DNA of 64,000 bases, from assembly GCA_030280995.1 (NCBI GenBank), contig JASXTE010000001.1, positions 2,850,001-2,914,000 on the forward strand, read 5' to 3'. The DNA comes from Hemileia vastatrix (Eukaryota; Basidiomycota; Pucciniomycetes; Pucciniales; Zaghouaniaceae). Positions 33,936 to 46,500 of the stretch are shown here, one piece after another. Positions within the stretch are counted from its first letter, which is position 1. Every line of letters begins with the position of its first letter. The translations under genes were made by a program, and so were the position numbers. Below the pieces are notes generated by a model, which was given only the letters and a program-made list of their open reading frames with translations, had not been told where the DNA came from and made no database searches.

Positions 33936-36900
33936 GAGCTTGTGCTGGACACTTTTGGTTGCATGCAGTCAGATGGGATAAATTTACTCAATGGAATTTA
34001 AAATGAATTTTTGCTCAGTCATTGCACAAGAAGTATTTTTATACAGCTATACTATCCTCCTGATTTTTTGGAAAACCTCAGGTGGACACTTTTATTAATT
34101 TTAAAAAAATGAAAATATATTCCAAATCTAGAGCTGGTGGTGCAAATTTGGTCTGAAAACTCAAATTATCTTTGATGGCAGAAATTTTATTTGAATGTTT
34201 AATTTCATATTTATCACTTTTATTTTACTTTTTTATTCCTCTTTTTGCTTTCAAATATCAATTTATTTGTTGTAAAACTAATACTTTTCATATTTTTTTT
34301 TCGTTTATTTAATAAGATTATTAAAGATGTAGCATCTCCCAGTATGCATTTGGCTTACAAGTTTTTTCAATACTAATAACATTAATAGTATAATTGTGAA
34401 ATAAAATGGATCAAATGATAAATATGAATGACACAGAAAGATCATATACAAGTGGATTTGTTTATAAGGAGTACCTGATGAACTTAAGAATACCTGCACC
34501 CTAGATACTCACCATCATTAAACTGTGCAGCATAAGTTTGGCCAAACTTGTGCTGGACACTTTTGGTTGCATGCAGTCAGATGTGATAAATTTACTCTAT
34601 GGAAATTAAAATGACATTTTGCTCAATCATTGCACATAAGTAGTTTGATATTGCCAAAATGTCCTCCTGATGATTTTTCAAACATCATCAGGACACTTTC
34701 TTTGGTTTAACAAAAAAGAATATATAGTCCAAGTTTAGCCCTGGTGGTGCACATTTGATCTAACACTTCTACTTGTTATTGATAGTATGAATTTTCCTTA
34801 GATTTGTTTTTCATATTTTATCCCTTTTATTTTACTTTTTTATTGCTCATATTGCTTTGGATATCAATTTTTAATTTTTAAAATAAATAATTTTCATACT
34901 CTTATACCTTTATTTAATAATATATGATTAAAGGTAGAACACCACCTGGTATGCATTTTTCACACAAGTTATTACTATAGTAATAATGTTAATAATATAA
35001 TGATGACAAGAAATTAATCAAATGGTAAATTTAAATGACACAGAAAGATCAAATACCAGTGGAAATGTTTATAAGAAATCCCTTTTGAGTTTAAGATGAT
35101 TTTCTGCATGCCTACTCTCAATTATAAAAGTGTCCAGCACAAGTTAGGCCGAACTTGTGCTGGACACTTTTGGTTGCATGAAGTCATATGAGATAAATTC
35201 TCTCTATGGCAATGAAAATAATATTTCACTCAATTATTGAAGTAAAGAATGTTTAATATTGTAAAATTGTCCCCTGGAAGTCTTTCCAAACCTCAGGTCA
35301 AAATTTGTTAGCTATACATAAAAGTAAGTTTAGACCAAGTCTTGACCTAGGGGTCCCCAACTGTCCCAACACCACTTCTGGCTCTTGATAGTAAAAATTT
35401 TACTTGTATTTTTTATTTCGTATTTGATCCCATTTATTTTCATTTTACTTTTCTATTACTCTTTTTAATTTTAAATATCAATTTATTTTTTTAAAAACTA
35501 AACATATTCATATTTTTTTAACTTTATATAATAATATTATTAAAGTTGTAACATCACCAATTTTGCATTTGGCATGCAGGTTTTTGCTATACTAGAAACA
35601 TTAATAATATATATGGTGACAAAAAATTAATTATAAGATAAATATGAATGATAAAAAAAAGTTAAAAACCCAATAGAAATGTGAAAAACAAAAAACTGAT
35701 GTACTGAGAAACACTTCCACCCTAGCTACTCTTCATCATAAAAGTGTCCAGCACAAGTTCGGCTGAACTTGTGCTGGACACTTTTGTTCAGGTGCAGTCA
35801 GATGGGATCAATTCTCTCTGTGGAAATTAAAGTAAAAAAAATGCTAAATAATTACATTAGAAGTAGTTTGGTATGGCTGAATTATACACCTTGAGTTTTT
35901 TCAAACCTCAGGTGAAAAACTTTTTATCTTTAAAAAAAATTAAATTTTATCAAATTTAGCCCTGATGGCACCCATTTGTTTCAACACCTCTACTGGCTCT
36001 TGAAGGCAGGAATTTTTCTTGAATTTTTCTTTTTCATATTTCATCTCTTTTACTTTACTTTTTTATCACTCATGTTAAATTTGGATATTAATTTTTTAAT
36101 TTCGGAAAAGAAATCATTTTCATATTTTTTTAACATTTTTAATAATATTATAAAAGTTGTAATATAACATGGCATGCATTTGGCGCACAAGTTTTTTCTA
36201 TACTAATAAAATTAATAATATTCTAATGACAAAAAATTAATCAGATAATAAAATATGAATAACACAGAAAGATCAAATACCAGTTGACATGTTTTAAAAA
36301 AATAACAGTTGCAATGAAGAAGACCTGCACCCTAGCTACTCTCCATCATAAAAGTGTCCAGCACAAGTTTGGCTGAACTTGTGCTGGACACTTTTGGTCA
36401 GGTGCAGTCAGATGGGATCAATTCTCTCTATGACAATGAAAAAAATTATTTGATAAGAAACTTCACTAGATGTAGTTGATATGGCTGAATTTTCCACCCA
36501 GAGCTCATCCAAACCACAGGTACACAATTTTTTATCTTTAAAAAACAGTCAATTTAGTACAATTTATCCCTGATGGCTCTCATTTTCTTCAACATCTCTA
36601 CTGGCCTTTAATATTTGGAATAATACTTGGATTTCTTTTTTCATATTTGATCCCTTTTACTTTATTTTTTATTCCTCATATTGCTTTTGGATATCAATTA
36701 ATAATTTTGAAAATAAATTTTTTATATATTTTTATTCATCTATTTAATAATATTATAAAAGGTGTAACATCACTCAGTATGCATTTTGCACACAATTTTT
36801 TGCTATACTTATAAAATTAATAATATAATTAAGACAAAATATTAATCAAACAATATATATGAGTGAGGCACAAAGATAAAATACCAGTAGACATGTTTGT

Positions 36901-39290
36901 AAGAAATACCAGATGAACTGAATAAAAATTCTACCCCAGCCACTCTCCATCATAGAAGTGTCCAGCACAAGTTCATCCAAACTTGTGCTGCACACTTTTG
37001 GTCATGTGCAGTCAGATGAGACCAATTCTCTGTATGAAAACAAAAAATTTTTTTTATCAAATTTCACTAGAAGTAGTTTGGTTTAGCTGAATCATCCACC
37101 TGCTGGTCTGCCCAATATCAGGTGTATAATTTTTTATCTTTAAAGAAAAGGTCACTTATTACAATTAATCCCTTATGGCTCTAATTTGCTTTAACACCTC
37201 TACTGGCTCTTGATTGCAGGAATTTTACTATTATTTTTTTCCTATTTGAACTCTTTGACTTTTATTTTACTCTTTTATTCCTCTTTTTACTTATAAATTT
37301 CTATTTAATTTTTGTAAAACTAATCATTTCCATATTTATTTACGTCTATTTAAAAAAATTATTGAAGTTATAACTTCACCTGGTATGCATTTGGCACACA
37401 AGTTTTTGCTATACTAATAAAATTAATAATATAATGGTGATAAAAATATTAATTGGATGATAAATATGAATGATACAGACTGATAAATTACCAGTAGACA
37501 TGTTTATGAGAAATACAAGATGAAGGAACTGAAGAAAAATTCCACCCAAGCTACTCTCCATCATAAAAGTGTCCAGCACAAGTTCAGCCAAACTTGTGCT
37601 GGACACTTTTTGTCACTTGCAGTCAGATGGGATCAATTCTCTCTATGGAAACAAAAAAAAATTTTTATCAAACTTCACTACATGTAGTTTTGTTTAGCTG
37701 AATTATTCACCTGTTGTTATTCCCGACCTCAGGTGTATAATTTTTTATCTTTAAAAAAAGGTCACTTATTACAATTTAGCCCTGATGGCTCCCATTTGTT
37801 TCAACACTTCTACTGGCTCATGAGAGCAAGAATTTTTCTAGTATTTTGTTTTTCATAATTGATCTCTTCAAGATTAATTTTACTTTTTTATTTCTCTTTT
37901 TTTTAATAAATATCTATTTAAATTATTGTAAAGCTAATCATTTTCATATTTTTTTACCTTTATTTCATAATATTATAAAAGGTGTAACATCACCCGGTAT
38001 GCATTTGGCACATGAGTTTTTTCTATACTTATAATATTAATAACATAATGGTGACATTAAATTAATTAAATGATATATATGAGTGAGGCACAAAGATCAA
38101 ATACCAATGGACATTTTTATAAGAAATACCAGATTAACTGGAGAAAAATTCTACCCTAGCTACTCTCTGTCCTAGATGTGTCCAGCACAAGTTCGGCCAA
38201 ACTTGTGCTGGACACTTTTGGTCACATGCAGTCTGGTGTGATCAATTCTCTCTCAATAATTGCACTAGAAGTGTTTGATATGGCTAAATGGTTCTGCTTA
38301 TGTTTTGTTAAACCTCAGGTTGGCACTTTTTAGTTTTTCAAAAAAGCAATTATAGTCCAAGTTTAGCCTCACTGGTGGGCATTTTCCCCAAGATGTCTAC
38401 TTGCTCTTGATGGCAGTAATTTTATTTTAATTTTTTATTTCATATTTGATCCCTTTAATTTTACCTTTTTATCCCTCATGTTGCTTTTGTATATCAATTT
38501 ATTTTTCATAAAAAATCATTTTCATATTTTTTTACCTTTATTTAATAATATTATAAAAGGTGTAACATCACCCGGCATGCATTGGGCACACAAGTTTTTT
38601 CTATACTTATAATATTAATAACATAATGGTGACAAAAAATTAATCAAATGATAAATATGAGTGAGGCACAAAGATCAAATACCAGTGGACATGTTTATAA
38701 GAAATACCAGATGAACTGAAGAAAAATTCCACCCTAGCTACTCTTCATCATAAAAGTGTCCAGCACAAGTTCAGCCAAACTTGTGCTGGACACTTTTGGT
38801 CATATGCAGTCTGATGTGATCAATTCTCTCTATTGCAATGAAAGTGAATTTTTCTTCAATAATTGCACTAGAAGTTGTTTGATATGGCAAAATTGTCATC
38901 CTGAAGTTTTGGTAAAGCTCAAGTGGATTTCTTTTTATTTTTACAAAAAAGAAATTATAGTCCAAGTTTAGTGCCACTGGTGGGCATTCACCCCATCATG
39001 TCTACTTGCTCTTGATGGCAGCAATTTTACTTTAATTTTTTATTTCATATTTGATCCCTTCAATTTTACCTTTTTATCACTCATATTGCTTTTGGATATC
39101 AATTTATTTTTTGTAAAACAAATCATTTTCATATTTTCTTACCTTTATTTAATAATATTATAAAAGGTGTAACATCACCCAGTATACATTGGGCACACGA
39201 GTTTTTGCTATACTTATAATATTAATAACATAATGGTGACAAAAAATCAATCAAATGATAAATATGAGTGAGGCACAAAGGTCAAATACC
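33936..39290. repeat. Inverted counterpart of the 607-bp array, in element B
   Basis: Nine palindromes, near 33940 (half only, cut by R1), 34527, 35132, 35745, 36357, 36959, 37568, 38178 and 38754, correspond one to one with those at 11891 down to 7049 in element A. Unit order and unit-specific variants are the same, so whole elements, not units, were copied. Frames such as 34305-34499 or 38756-38971 mirror the artefact frames of element A. Confidence 0.88.
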
Positions 39291-39859
39291 AATGAATCAA
39301 TAGTTCTTTTTAATATTATAAATTTTTTGATTAAATAAAATAGTAATATTGAATTATATTTTTCATCCACAATTCCACTCTAATGATTCCCACTGCACAA
39401 AAAGGGTTCACTCAGTCCTTTCTTTACTGCTTGTGCATATATTTTATTGCCCACAGTACTACAATTTTTTGTAGTGATTATCCCACATCTGATTCATGAA
39501 TATTTTTAAACAATATAAGTTTTTTTACAAAAGACCTTATCATATCCGATATCCCACAAAAAATACAACCTGATTTTGTATTAAAACCCGTTAATTATTA
39601 AGAAATTGTTAAAATAATTAGATTAGACCCTGTCACAGCTAGATCCATATCAACTGACCTAAAGTCTTTTCAATATTGAAAACAATTAAATAAAATTATG
39701 GGTACCAACCATAATTCAGCACTTCATATTTGCTCTGCTACAAAATGAGTGCATGTAGCATTTTTCTAATGTCAGACTGTTTTTCTTCCTTCCCTCACAC
39801 CTTTAGTCCAGAATGAAAATTTAGTATGAGTTTTGGTCAAGTTGGTTTGCCAGTGTTAT

Positions 39860-40235
39860 CTGTATGCAATATGAATTCATATTGCATATTTCTATTTATG
39901 CATAAAATATACTCGTTAAGCATCATTTTTTTGCATTTTTCAATCATTATGCATATTTATGCATATTAATATATTTTATTCATATACATATATGCACCTT
40001 TTTTTGCATATTCAATATGCATATTTTTAATGCATATTCAATGTTAATATTTTTATGCATATTCAATATGCATATTTTTTATGCATAATCACTATGCATA
40101 TTTTTATGCATAATCACTATGCATATTTTTTATGCATATTTATTCTTCATAGTCATTATGCATACACTTTGGATAGGCATTTCACATCAATTTTTAACAT
40201 GCAATAAGTATCCACCATGCAAATTCAAATGCATA
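39860..40235. repeat. ATGCAT-rich stretch of element B
   Basis: Inverted counterpart of 5579-5965, with runs of TATGCATATTTTTTATGCAT type and small length differences. Confidence 0.8.
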
Positions 40236-40917
40236 TGCATCTATATCATACACGCAACACATATTCAAGTTTAATATTTGAATATTAAGGTATGCTAAGT
40301 GATGTTGTTCAACCTTTTGCCAAACCTGAGATTAACTGATGTTCAATGTGGTTCCTAAGCTCTGCTCAAGGAGGGATTGTTCTGGATTCAATCTGTGACA
40401 GTTTATTTTTTCAATGTTTGTTCATCAGATTTAAAAACATATTTCTGACAGTTTCAGGATGGTTTCCCAACAGTTTCCTGACAAATTCCTGATAGTTTCA
40501 AATAGAGGGAACTGCTAGCAATTCACCCCCAGATTTCCTGTGATGGTTCCTGAGATATTGACATTTAAAGTTGAGCTTTATTTTCCAAATATCACTTAAT
40601 TTATTTTGTTTTTTATATTGCATAATTAGTGTCAGCCTGTATATCTCCAGGACTGAGTAAAAAGTGATTATAAGTTATGTTAAACACATGAACTATACAT
40701 GGGAATAATAAATAAGAGTACACAAATAGTATACATAAGTAAAATTATGATAATACACAAAAAATGCCATTATAACACCTTATATACACGCATATATCCA
40801 CCTTTTATAGGTCTTATGTACTTAATATTAAGTTGGAATATGTTAGGGTAATCTTAAGAGCCTTAAGTATAAGGCTACATAATTTTTAAGTACACTTAAA
40901 GCTGTTATAATCATTGT

Positions 40918-41178
40918 CACCACACAATACGGGGGGTGGACTTGTTAGCAAGTCCGCAACCTTGGACTCAAATTCACCAAAGATTGAACACACATTGAGC
41001 TATTGATAAAGGAACCATACAATCAGGGATGAACACCACTCAGCAGAACAGTTTTAGGTGGGTCTTCAAGTAGAGTTCAGTATGAGTATATTATGAGTTC
41101 AGTCTGAGTTCCATCTGAGTTCTGTCTGAGTTCAGATTGGGGACTTGCTAGCAAGTCCACCCCCTATATTGTGTAGTG
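40918..41178. mobile_element. MITE-1, copy c, inserted in the R2 5' LTR (TSD TGT)
   Basis: Ends CACCACACAATACGGGGGG and, reading inward from the right, CACTACACAATATAGGGGG. Flanks are TGT (40915-40917 and 41179-41181). The 3' LTR near 49316 has the uninterrupted site ATCATTGTTTTATGA with a single TGT. This is a direct filled-versus-empty pair. Subterminal GAGTTCAGTCTGAGTT repeats lie near the right end. Confidence 0.95.
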
Positions 41179-42059
41179 TGTTTTATGAAAAAAACAAGAA
41201 ATGCGCTTTGTTTCACTTAAAAGTTGACTATATGCGCTATAAAATTGAGAATATCCAAATTGTGCTTTGACAGATCAATTGGGCTCATTTAGAACTATTT
41301 ATTTGGCTATTTAAATGCATAAAAATAACACTTTTCAAATTTGGTGTTTTTTATGCCAGAAATGGCTTCTGTGTACTGGCCACATACTGCCTGCTTTTTT
41401 CCCATGTGAATAGCTTCATTTTTAGCAAAGTTAGCTTTTTCACACTATAATTACCCCACATTCTACGCCCACTGTGGGGAAACACACTAAAATAGGCGAC
41501 AGGCGCTTATTTAGTGTCCTAGCTTAATTAATAATGCATTGACCTTGTTTATATGCACTAATTTCATTAATAACCTCACTCTTGGCACTTTATTTCATCA
41601 CCACGCTTAAATTCGCCTAATTTTAGTCAAGGATTTACCTGTGCAAGCGCCTGCCAAGAACTGCATGTAGTTACCCCACATCTCACGCTCTTTTTTAAGT
41701 TTTTGGGTGGTTTCTCAGTCAATTTTGGTTATTTTTGAATGGGAATTTCACGTAGTATAATGTCAGGATTAGCCCCATTATTTCTACAGTAAATCCCCCT
41801 TATTATTAAGCTATTATTAACCTTAAAAAGTCTCATTTAGTCTTTAATATTATTGTTTTATACGCATATACTCTCTTTTTGTCTTTTTCTTTAATTTTGA
41901 TGGATTTTCCTTATTATTATAGTATTTTGGCGGTTGTTACTTGTTTAATTATGTCATGGTTCACTGGGAATGTTGATGGGAAAGTCTATTAGTTGTTTTG
42001 AGGTGTCATTAACTGTGTATTGATGGTATATCAAGGGATTTATTGGGGAACTCAGTGTG

Positions 42060-42068
42060 TATAAAAGG
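42060..42068 (+). promoter_or_regulatory. TATA box of R2 5' LTR
   Basis: TATAAAAGG, repeated identically in the 3' LTR at 50196-50204, about 330 bp before the LTR end. Confidence 0.5.
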
Positions 42069-42392
42069 AGGAGGTTTTTGGGTCTTGTTTCTACATTCTT
42101 TATCATTACAATTTAACCAATATAACCAAATAAATTACAATACATATCAATTAGTACTTTTATAAGACTTTTGAATAGTATCTGAATTATAAAATCTATT
42201 TTTCTACCAACTACAAAGATTGTAAGCCATGTATAAGAATAGCGAGAATTATATTACTGAGACCTTTATATTTGATTATATTTTACAACTTAGTGGATTA
42301 GTACTACAGTATTCATACAGGACCATTTAAATCTTCTAGACAACTGACCATTCAAGCTAGTTCACATCTTTGTACTTGACCTTAGCCTGAGA

Positions 42393-43064
42393 TTTGGGGA
42401 CCTTTCCTCAAGAATTCTGTTATAATCCAGTAAGTGAAATTTTCAAAGAAGGTACACGTAAATAATATCCCTATAGAAATATTTGGATAATTACAACAGT
42501 TTGGGGTCACTTATATAGTGATTTCAGAAAAAGAAGCCCTGTTATATAATAAAATTGTGATATTGAATCATCAATTTTACCACTAATTTAACATATAATT
42601 GTTCTTAGTGGGAGTCTGTCAATAGACCAATTAAATTTGTGATCTTTGCAGATGATAACCAATTAAACTGATTAATTGTTTTCTTTTTAACAGGACTCTT
42701 AATCCCTTTTATTTGTTTGTAAAATTCATTTAATATTTGGAAAGAATCTTACTAACAAATTTTCTTTTTTAAATATATATACACGGCTGCATATTGTAGA
42801 CCAGTTAAATCAAGTGACCACATAAAAGCATATTTGACTTTTGGCACTTAAAGATTCACTTAATACCAATAAGTAAGCAATAAAATTGTCTTCAGTGGTA
42901 TTAATAAATACTGATTAAACTCCTTTTTGAAGTTTTTCAAATCTAAACTTTCAATTCTCTAAAATTCCACGTAAAATTGTGTGACAACAATGACATTGTA
43001 AGTAATAAGGCAAAACCTTATAACTTAAGAACTAGAGCTGAAAGACCTGTTACAGGACATCCAA
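42393..43064 (+). other. R2 leader with primer-binding region
   Basis: 672 bp, no frame. It starts TTTGGGGACCTTTCCTCAAG next to the LTR; the GGGACCTTTCC part resembles the R1 sequence at the same place (GGGCCTTTCC). Confidence 0.55.
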
Positions 43065-43514
43065 ATGGAGGGTAAAGAATCACCAGTAACAATAAACAAC
43101 ACCCCACCAATGTCCATGGAGGAAAAGGAAAAGCTCTTAAAACAAATGTCAATAAAGAAGTCCAAAAACACCTTACAAGAGCAAATTCACTCCCTCTCAA
43201 CCCTACTGAATACACTAACAATAAGAGTAAAAAATATGTTAGACCAGATCAACAATCTGGAGAAAAGGGAGGCACAGGGCTTTATAGAAGTCAACCAGGC
43301 TCTAGTGGATATAAGGTCTCATCAACAACCAGTGGCACCAAATACCACAGCAACATCTCCAGTCCCAGAAGAGCACCAAAAGATAACTGTAAGAAAATGG
43401 AAGTGGGATTGGTATGCCCAAAACTACAACAGTCCTCCTCAACAGGGATCCAGCAGTCACCCTTACAGGGGAAAGCCAAAGAGAGGCAGGGGAAATGGAA
43501 TAAGACCGTGGTAA
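43065..43514 (+). CDS. R2 ORF1: coiled-coil, basic-tailed accessory or Gag-like protein
   Basis: 149 residues from ATG at 43065 (MEGKESPVTINNTPPMSMEE). A coiled coil (LQEQIHSLSTLLNTLTIRVK and following) precedes RKWKWDWYAQNYNSP and a basic tail rich in Gly, Lys and Arg ending GIRPW. It has the same architecture as R1 ORF1 but is shorter and strongly diverged, unlike the well-conserved Pol. ORF2 begins in the overlapping -1 frame. The product may bind element RNA; no named domain seen. Confidence 0.75.
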   Translation: MEGKESPVTINNTPPMSMEEKEKLLKQMSIKKSKNTLQEQIHSLSTLLNTLTIRVKNMLDQINNLEKREAQGFIEVNQALVDIRSHQQPVAPNTTATSPVPEEHQKITVRKWKWDWYAQNYNSPPQQGSSSHPYRGKPKRGRGNGIRPW

Positions 43515-46500
43515 GTCATCCACCTTCTCAAGATCAATTATATAATCCTAACAATGAATTACTTATAGGTAATGAAATTGATAGAGAGTTATTGGATATA
43601 ATTGATAAGGATTTAAAAAATTATTCATTTGAAAATAACATGTTAGACTTGTCATTACATGAGGACAATGTACATAGTTTTATTGACCACCAGGAAAATA
43701 CTATTAATATAAAAATGGAATCAAATGAATTAAAAATTGACCCTGATGATGAATCTTCTGAATTGGAAACAGACAAAATTGAATATTTACTAAAAGAAAA
43801 TCCAATGGAATCAAAAATAATTAGTAAATTATTATTAAGAATTGAAAAATTGGAAGAATTCTCTAGAGAGTCTAACAATAATACGGAAAGTGTATTATTA
43901 AACATCACACAATCATTGAGTAATACAGCCAATAAGTTAAAAGTTATTGAGAATTCAAATAATGAATTTATCAATGAAAACAAAAGATTAAATTCTGAGA
44001 TTAAAAATTTAGAAATTAAATTAGAACATTCTCAGAATATTATGGCCACCATAGAGGGACGTGTAAAATTGTCTTTTTCAAATGTAAATGATACCTTAAC
44101 TCATGTACCTGTGATAAAAGATAGGTTACAAAGAGTAGAAATTGAAGTATCTAAAATTTTGAAAAATACTGAAACAATAAAGGATAATACCTCTTATGTA
44201 GAAAGAGTACCAGTTTTTATGAAACACTCTGATGATAAACCAATGATGGAACATGAACATAGTGTCATGGGCTCTGAGAATATAAAATCAGTAAAAGATG
44301 AAATGAATGATCATCTTTCTAAAGTAAGTGAATTACTCAATATTCCTCAGGTTAGGGAAGCAAAAACTAGCCAAAAGAGCTGGCCTAAGTTAGATCAGTA
44401 CCCTTCTTTTGACGGGGATTCAAAATCTGATTGGCAACAATTCATACAAAGAATTGATAACTTAAAATTTTCATATAAACTACCTGATGAAGAAATTACT
44501 TCAAAGTTAATATCTTTATTTACAGATGTGGCCTTATTATGGTTTGAATCTGTATTGAGTGAGGGAATTAATTACTCCTGGAATGAGTGGAAGGCACTAA
44601 TTGAAAGGCAATTTGGTGGCCCAAAATTTAGAATCACTCAACAAAGATTGTATGAAAGGGCCAGATATAATCCAAATGCTGGAGATAAACCCATGGTCTT
44701 CTTAATGAATTTAATAAAAATCATGAAAGCTATGGATCCAAAAATGGATTATGAAGAGTGGAAAGAAAAAATAATATACAAGTTGCCTATATCAGTTAGA
44801 GACATTATTGTAGCTAGAACTGAAACTATCAGAGACACCTCTGGATTCATTAATATATGCAATGAGATATTATTAAACCACAAGTATGAAACCAAGTATA
44901 GTAATTACAGACAAAGTGTTGACGTGGTAAAACCTACTACAAGTAATTTACCAGTGGAAAAGAAAAAACCTTCAGCTCCCCTTGTCCCTAAGAGACAAGA
45001 AAATAACACTTGTTACAAATGTAATGAACCTTGGGTTAAGGGTCACATGTGTAAGAAAAGAATAAATGTTATTGAAACCTCACAGAATTCTGAACCTAGT
45101 AATCATGAAGATGAGAATGTGGAATCTAGTGAGGATTGCAAAAGTAACATATCTTACAGTGATGATGAAAATGAGATATTTGTATTAGAACAGGATATAA
45201 TGTTCCTGAATGATGCTATACCTCATGCAGACACATCTTTAACTTCCATAGAGGAAGCTGAAATAATTAAAGATGTATCTCATGACACTTACAAAATAAC
45301 ACCTATCAGAGCACCTATTATCATATGTGGAAAAGAAATGAATGCCATTCTTGACACTGGGGCTGCAGGTAGTGTAGTTTCACTTAATTCATTAATGAAA
45401 CTTGATAGTAAGTACCAGGAAAAACTAGAGCCTGTTCAGACAAAGAACTGGAGGGTTTTTGGTTCAGTATTAAATCCAATTGGCAAATACAAAACTGCTG
45501 TATTCTTTAAATATAATAATGGATATGTTAGAGCAGTTTGTGAGTTTGTAGTAATGGATAATAATAATTGTAGTGATTGGTTTATTATTGGCCATGATTT
45601 ATTGACAAAATTTGGCATTAAACTAGATCCTGCAAACAGTTGTTTCACCATAGGCGTGAATGGTAAAAGAAAATTCAAAATATGTTCTGAAAATTCAGTA
45701 TATGCCATTTCTCCTAGAGAAGAACAACTGCAAGGTGGAAGAACCACCAATGAAGTGGGTGAATTGGAAAATGAAATCCAAAAGGCCTCTTTCAGTCCTT
45801 AACTCTCAAAAATTGAAGAAGAAGATATTTTTAGATTGATTAAATCATATCCTATGGCATTTGCTCATGGTTCAAATGAACTAGGATTGGTCAAAGACCA
45901 TGAGATGAAAATCTCTCTAAGCTGTGATCTGGATAATATTCCTGGCAGCTTAAAAAAGAAACCTTACCCAGCATCTCCTGCAAAAAGGAAAGACATTGAA
46001 GACAATATAAAATTGTTGTTGGAAATGGGTATTGTTGAAAAAGTGGACACAACACCTAAGTATTGTGTCATTTCACCAGTATTAATCTCTTATGAAAAAG
46101 ATAAGGCAAGATTATGCAGTGATTATAGAGCTCTGAATACATACACAGTAGATGATATTTACCCTCTACCAAGGATAGCTTCTATCCATGCTACCTTACA
46201 AGGAGCAAAATATATTTCCTGTCTGGATGGGAACAAGGGTTACCACCAGATTCCTGTGGAAAGAAATTCTCAAAATTACTTATTAATAACCACACATATG
46301 GGTATATATAAGTATGTGAGAATGCCATTTGGCCCAAAGAATGCGCCTTCAGTCTTCCAAAAACTGATGGATAGTGTCTTTCATCAGGAAATGGTTGAAG
46401 GATGGCTATTGGTCTATATTGATGACATCATAGTGTTTTCAAAAACATATGATGAACATTTAAATCACCTGAAAAGAGTCTTTCAAAAAATGGATGAAAT

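Larger units (their letters stand above)
24626..40545. mobile_element. Giant CACTA-like element B (TSD GTT), containing retroelement R1
   Basis: Left end CACCACGGAAAATCTGGGGG; right end, reading inward, CATCACAGGAAATCTGGGGG. GTT lies on both sides (24623-24625 and 40546-40548). It is the same family as element A but in opposite orientation. Of A, it keeps the equivalents of 5278-11907 (as 40545-33936) and of 15559-15744 (as 24811-24626). The equivalent of 11908-15558 is missing exactly where R1 sits. Without R1 the element is 6.8 kb. Confidence 0.8.
40630..42392 (+). repeat. 5' LTR of retroelement R2, carrying MITE-1c
   Basis: It starts TGTCAGCCTGTATATCTCCA and ends TTAGCCTGAGA. Without the MITE and its duplicated TGT it is 1499 bp, exactly the length of the 3' LTR. 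About a dozen substitutions separate the two by eye, close to 0.8 percent. TATAAAAGGAGGAGG at 42060 is the likely promoter. Confidence 0.92.
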
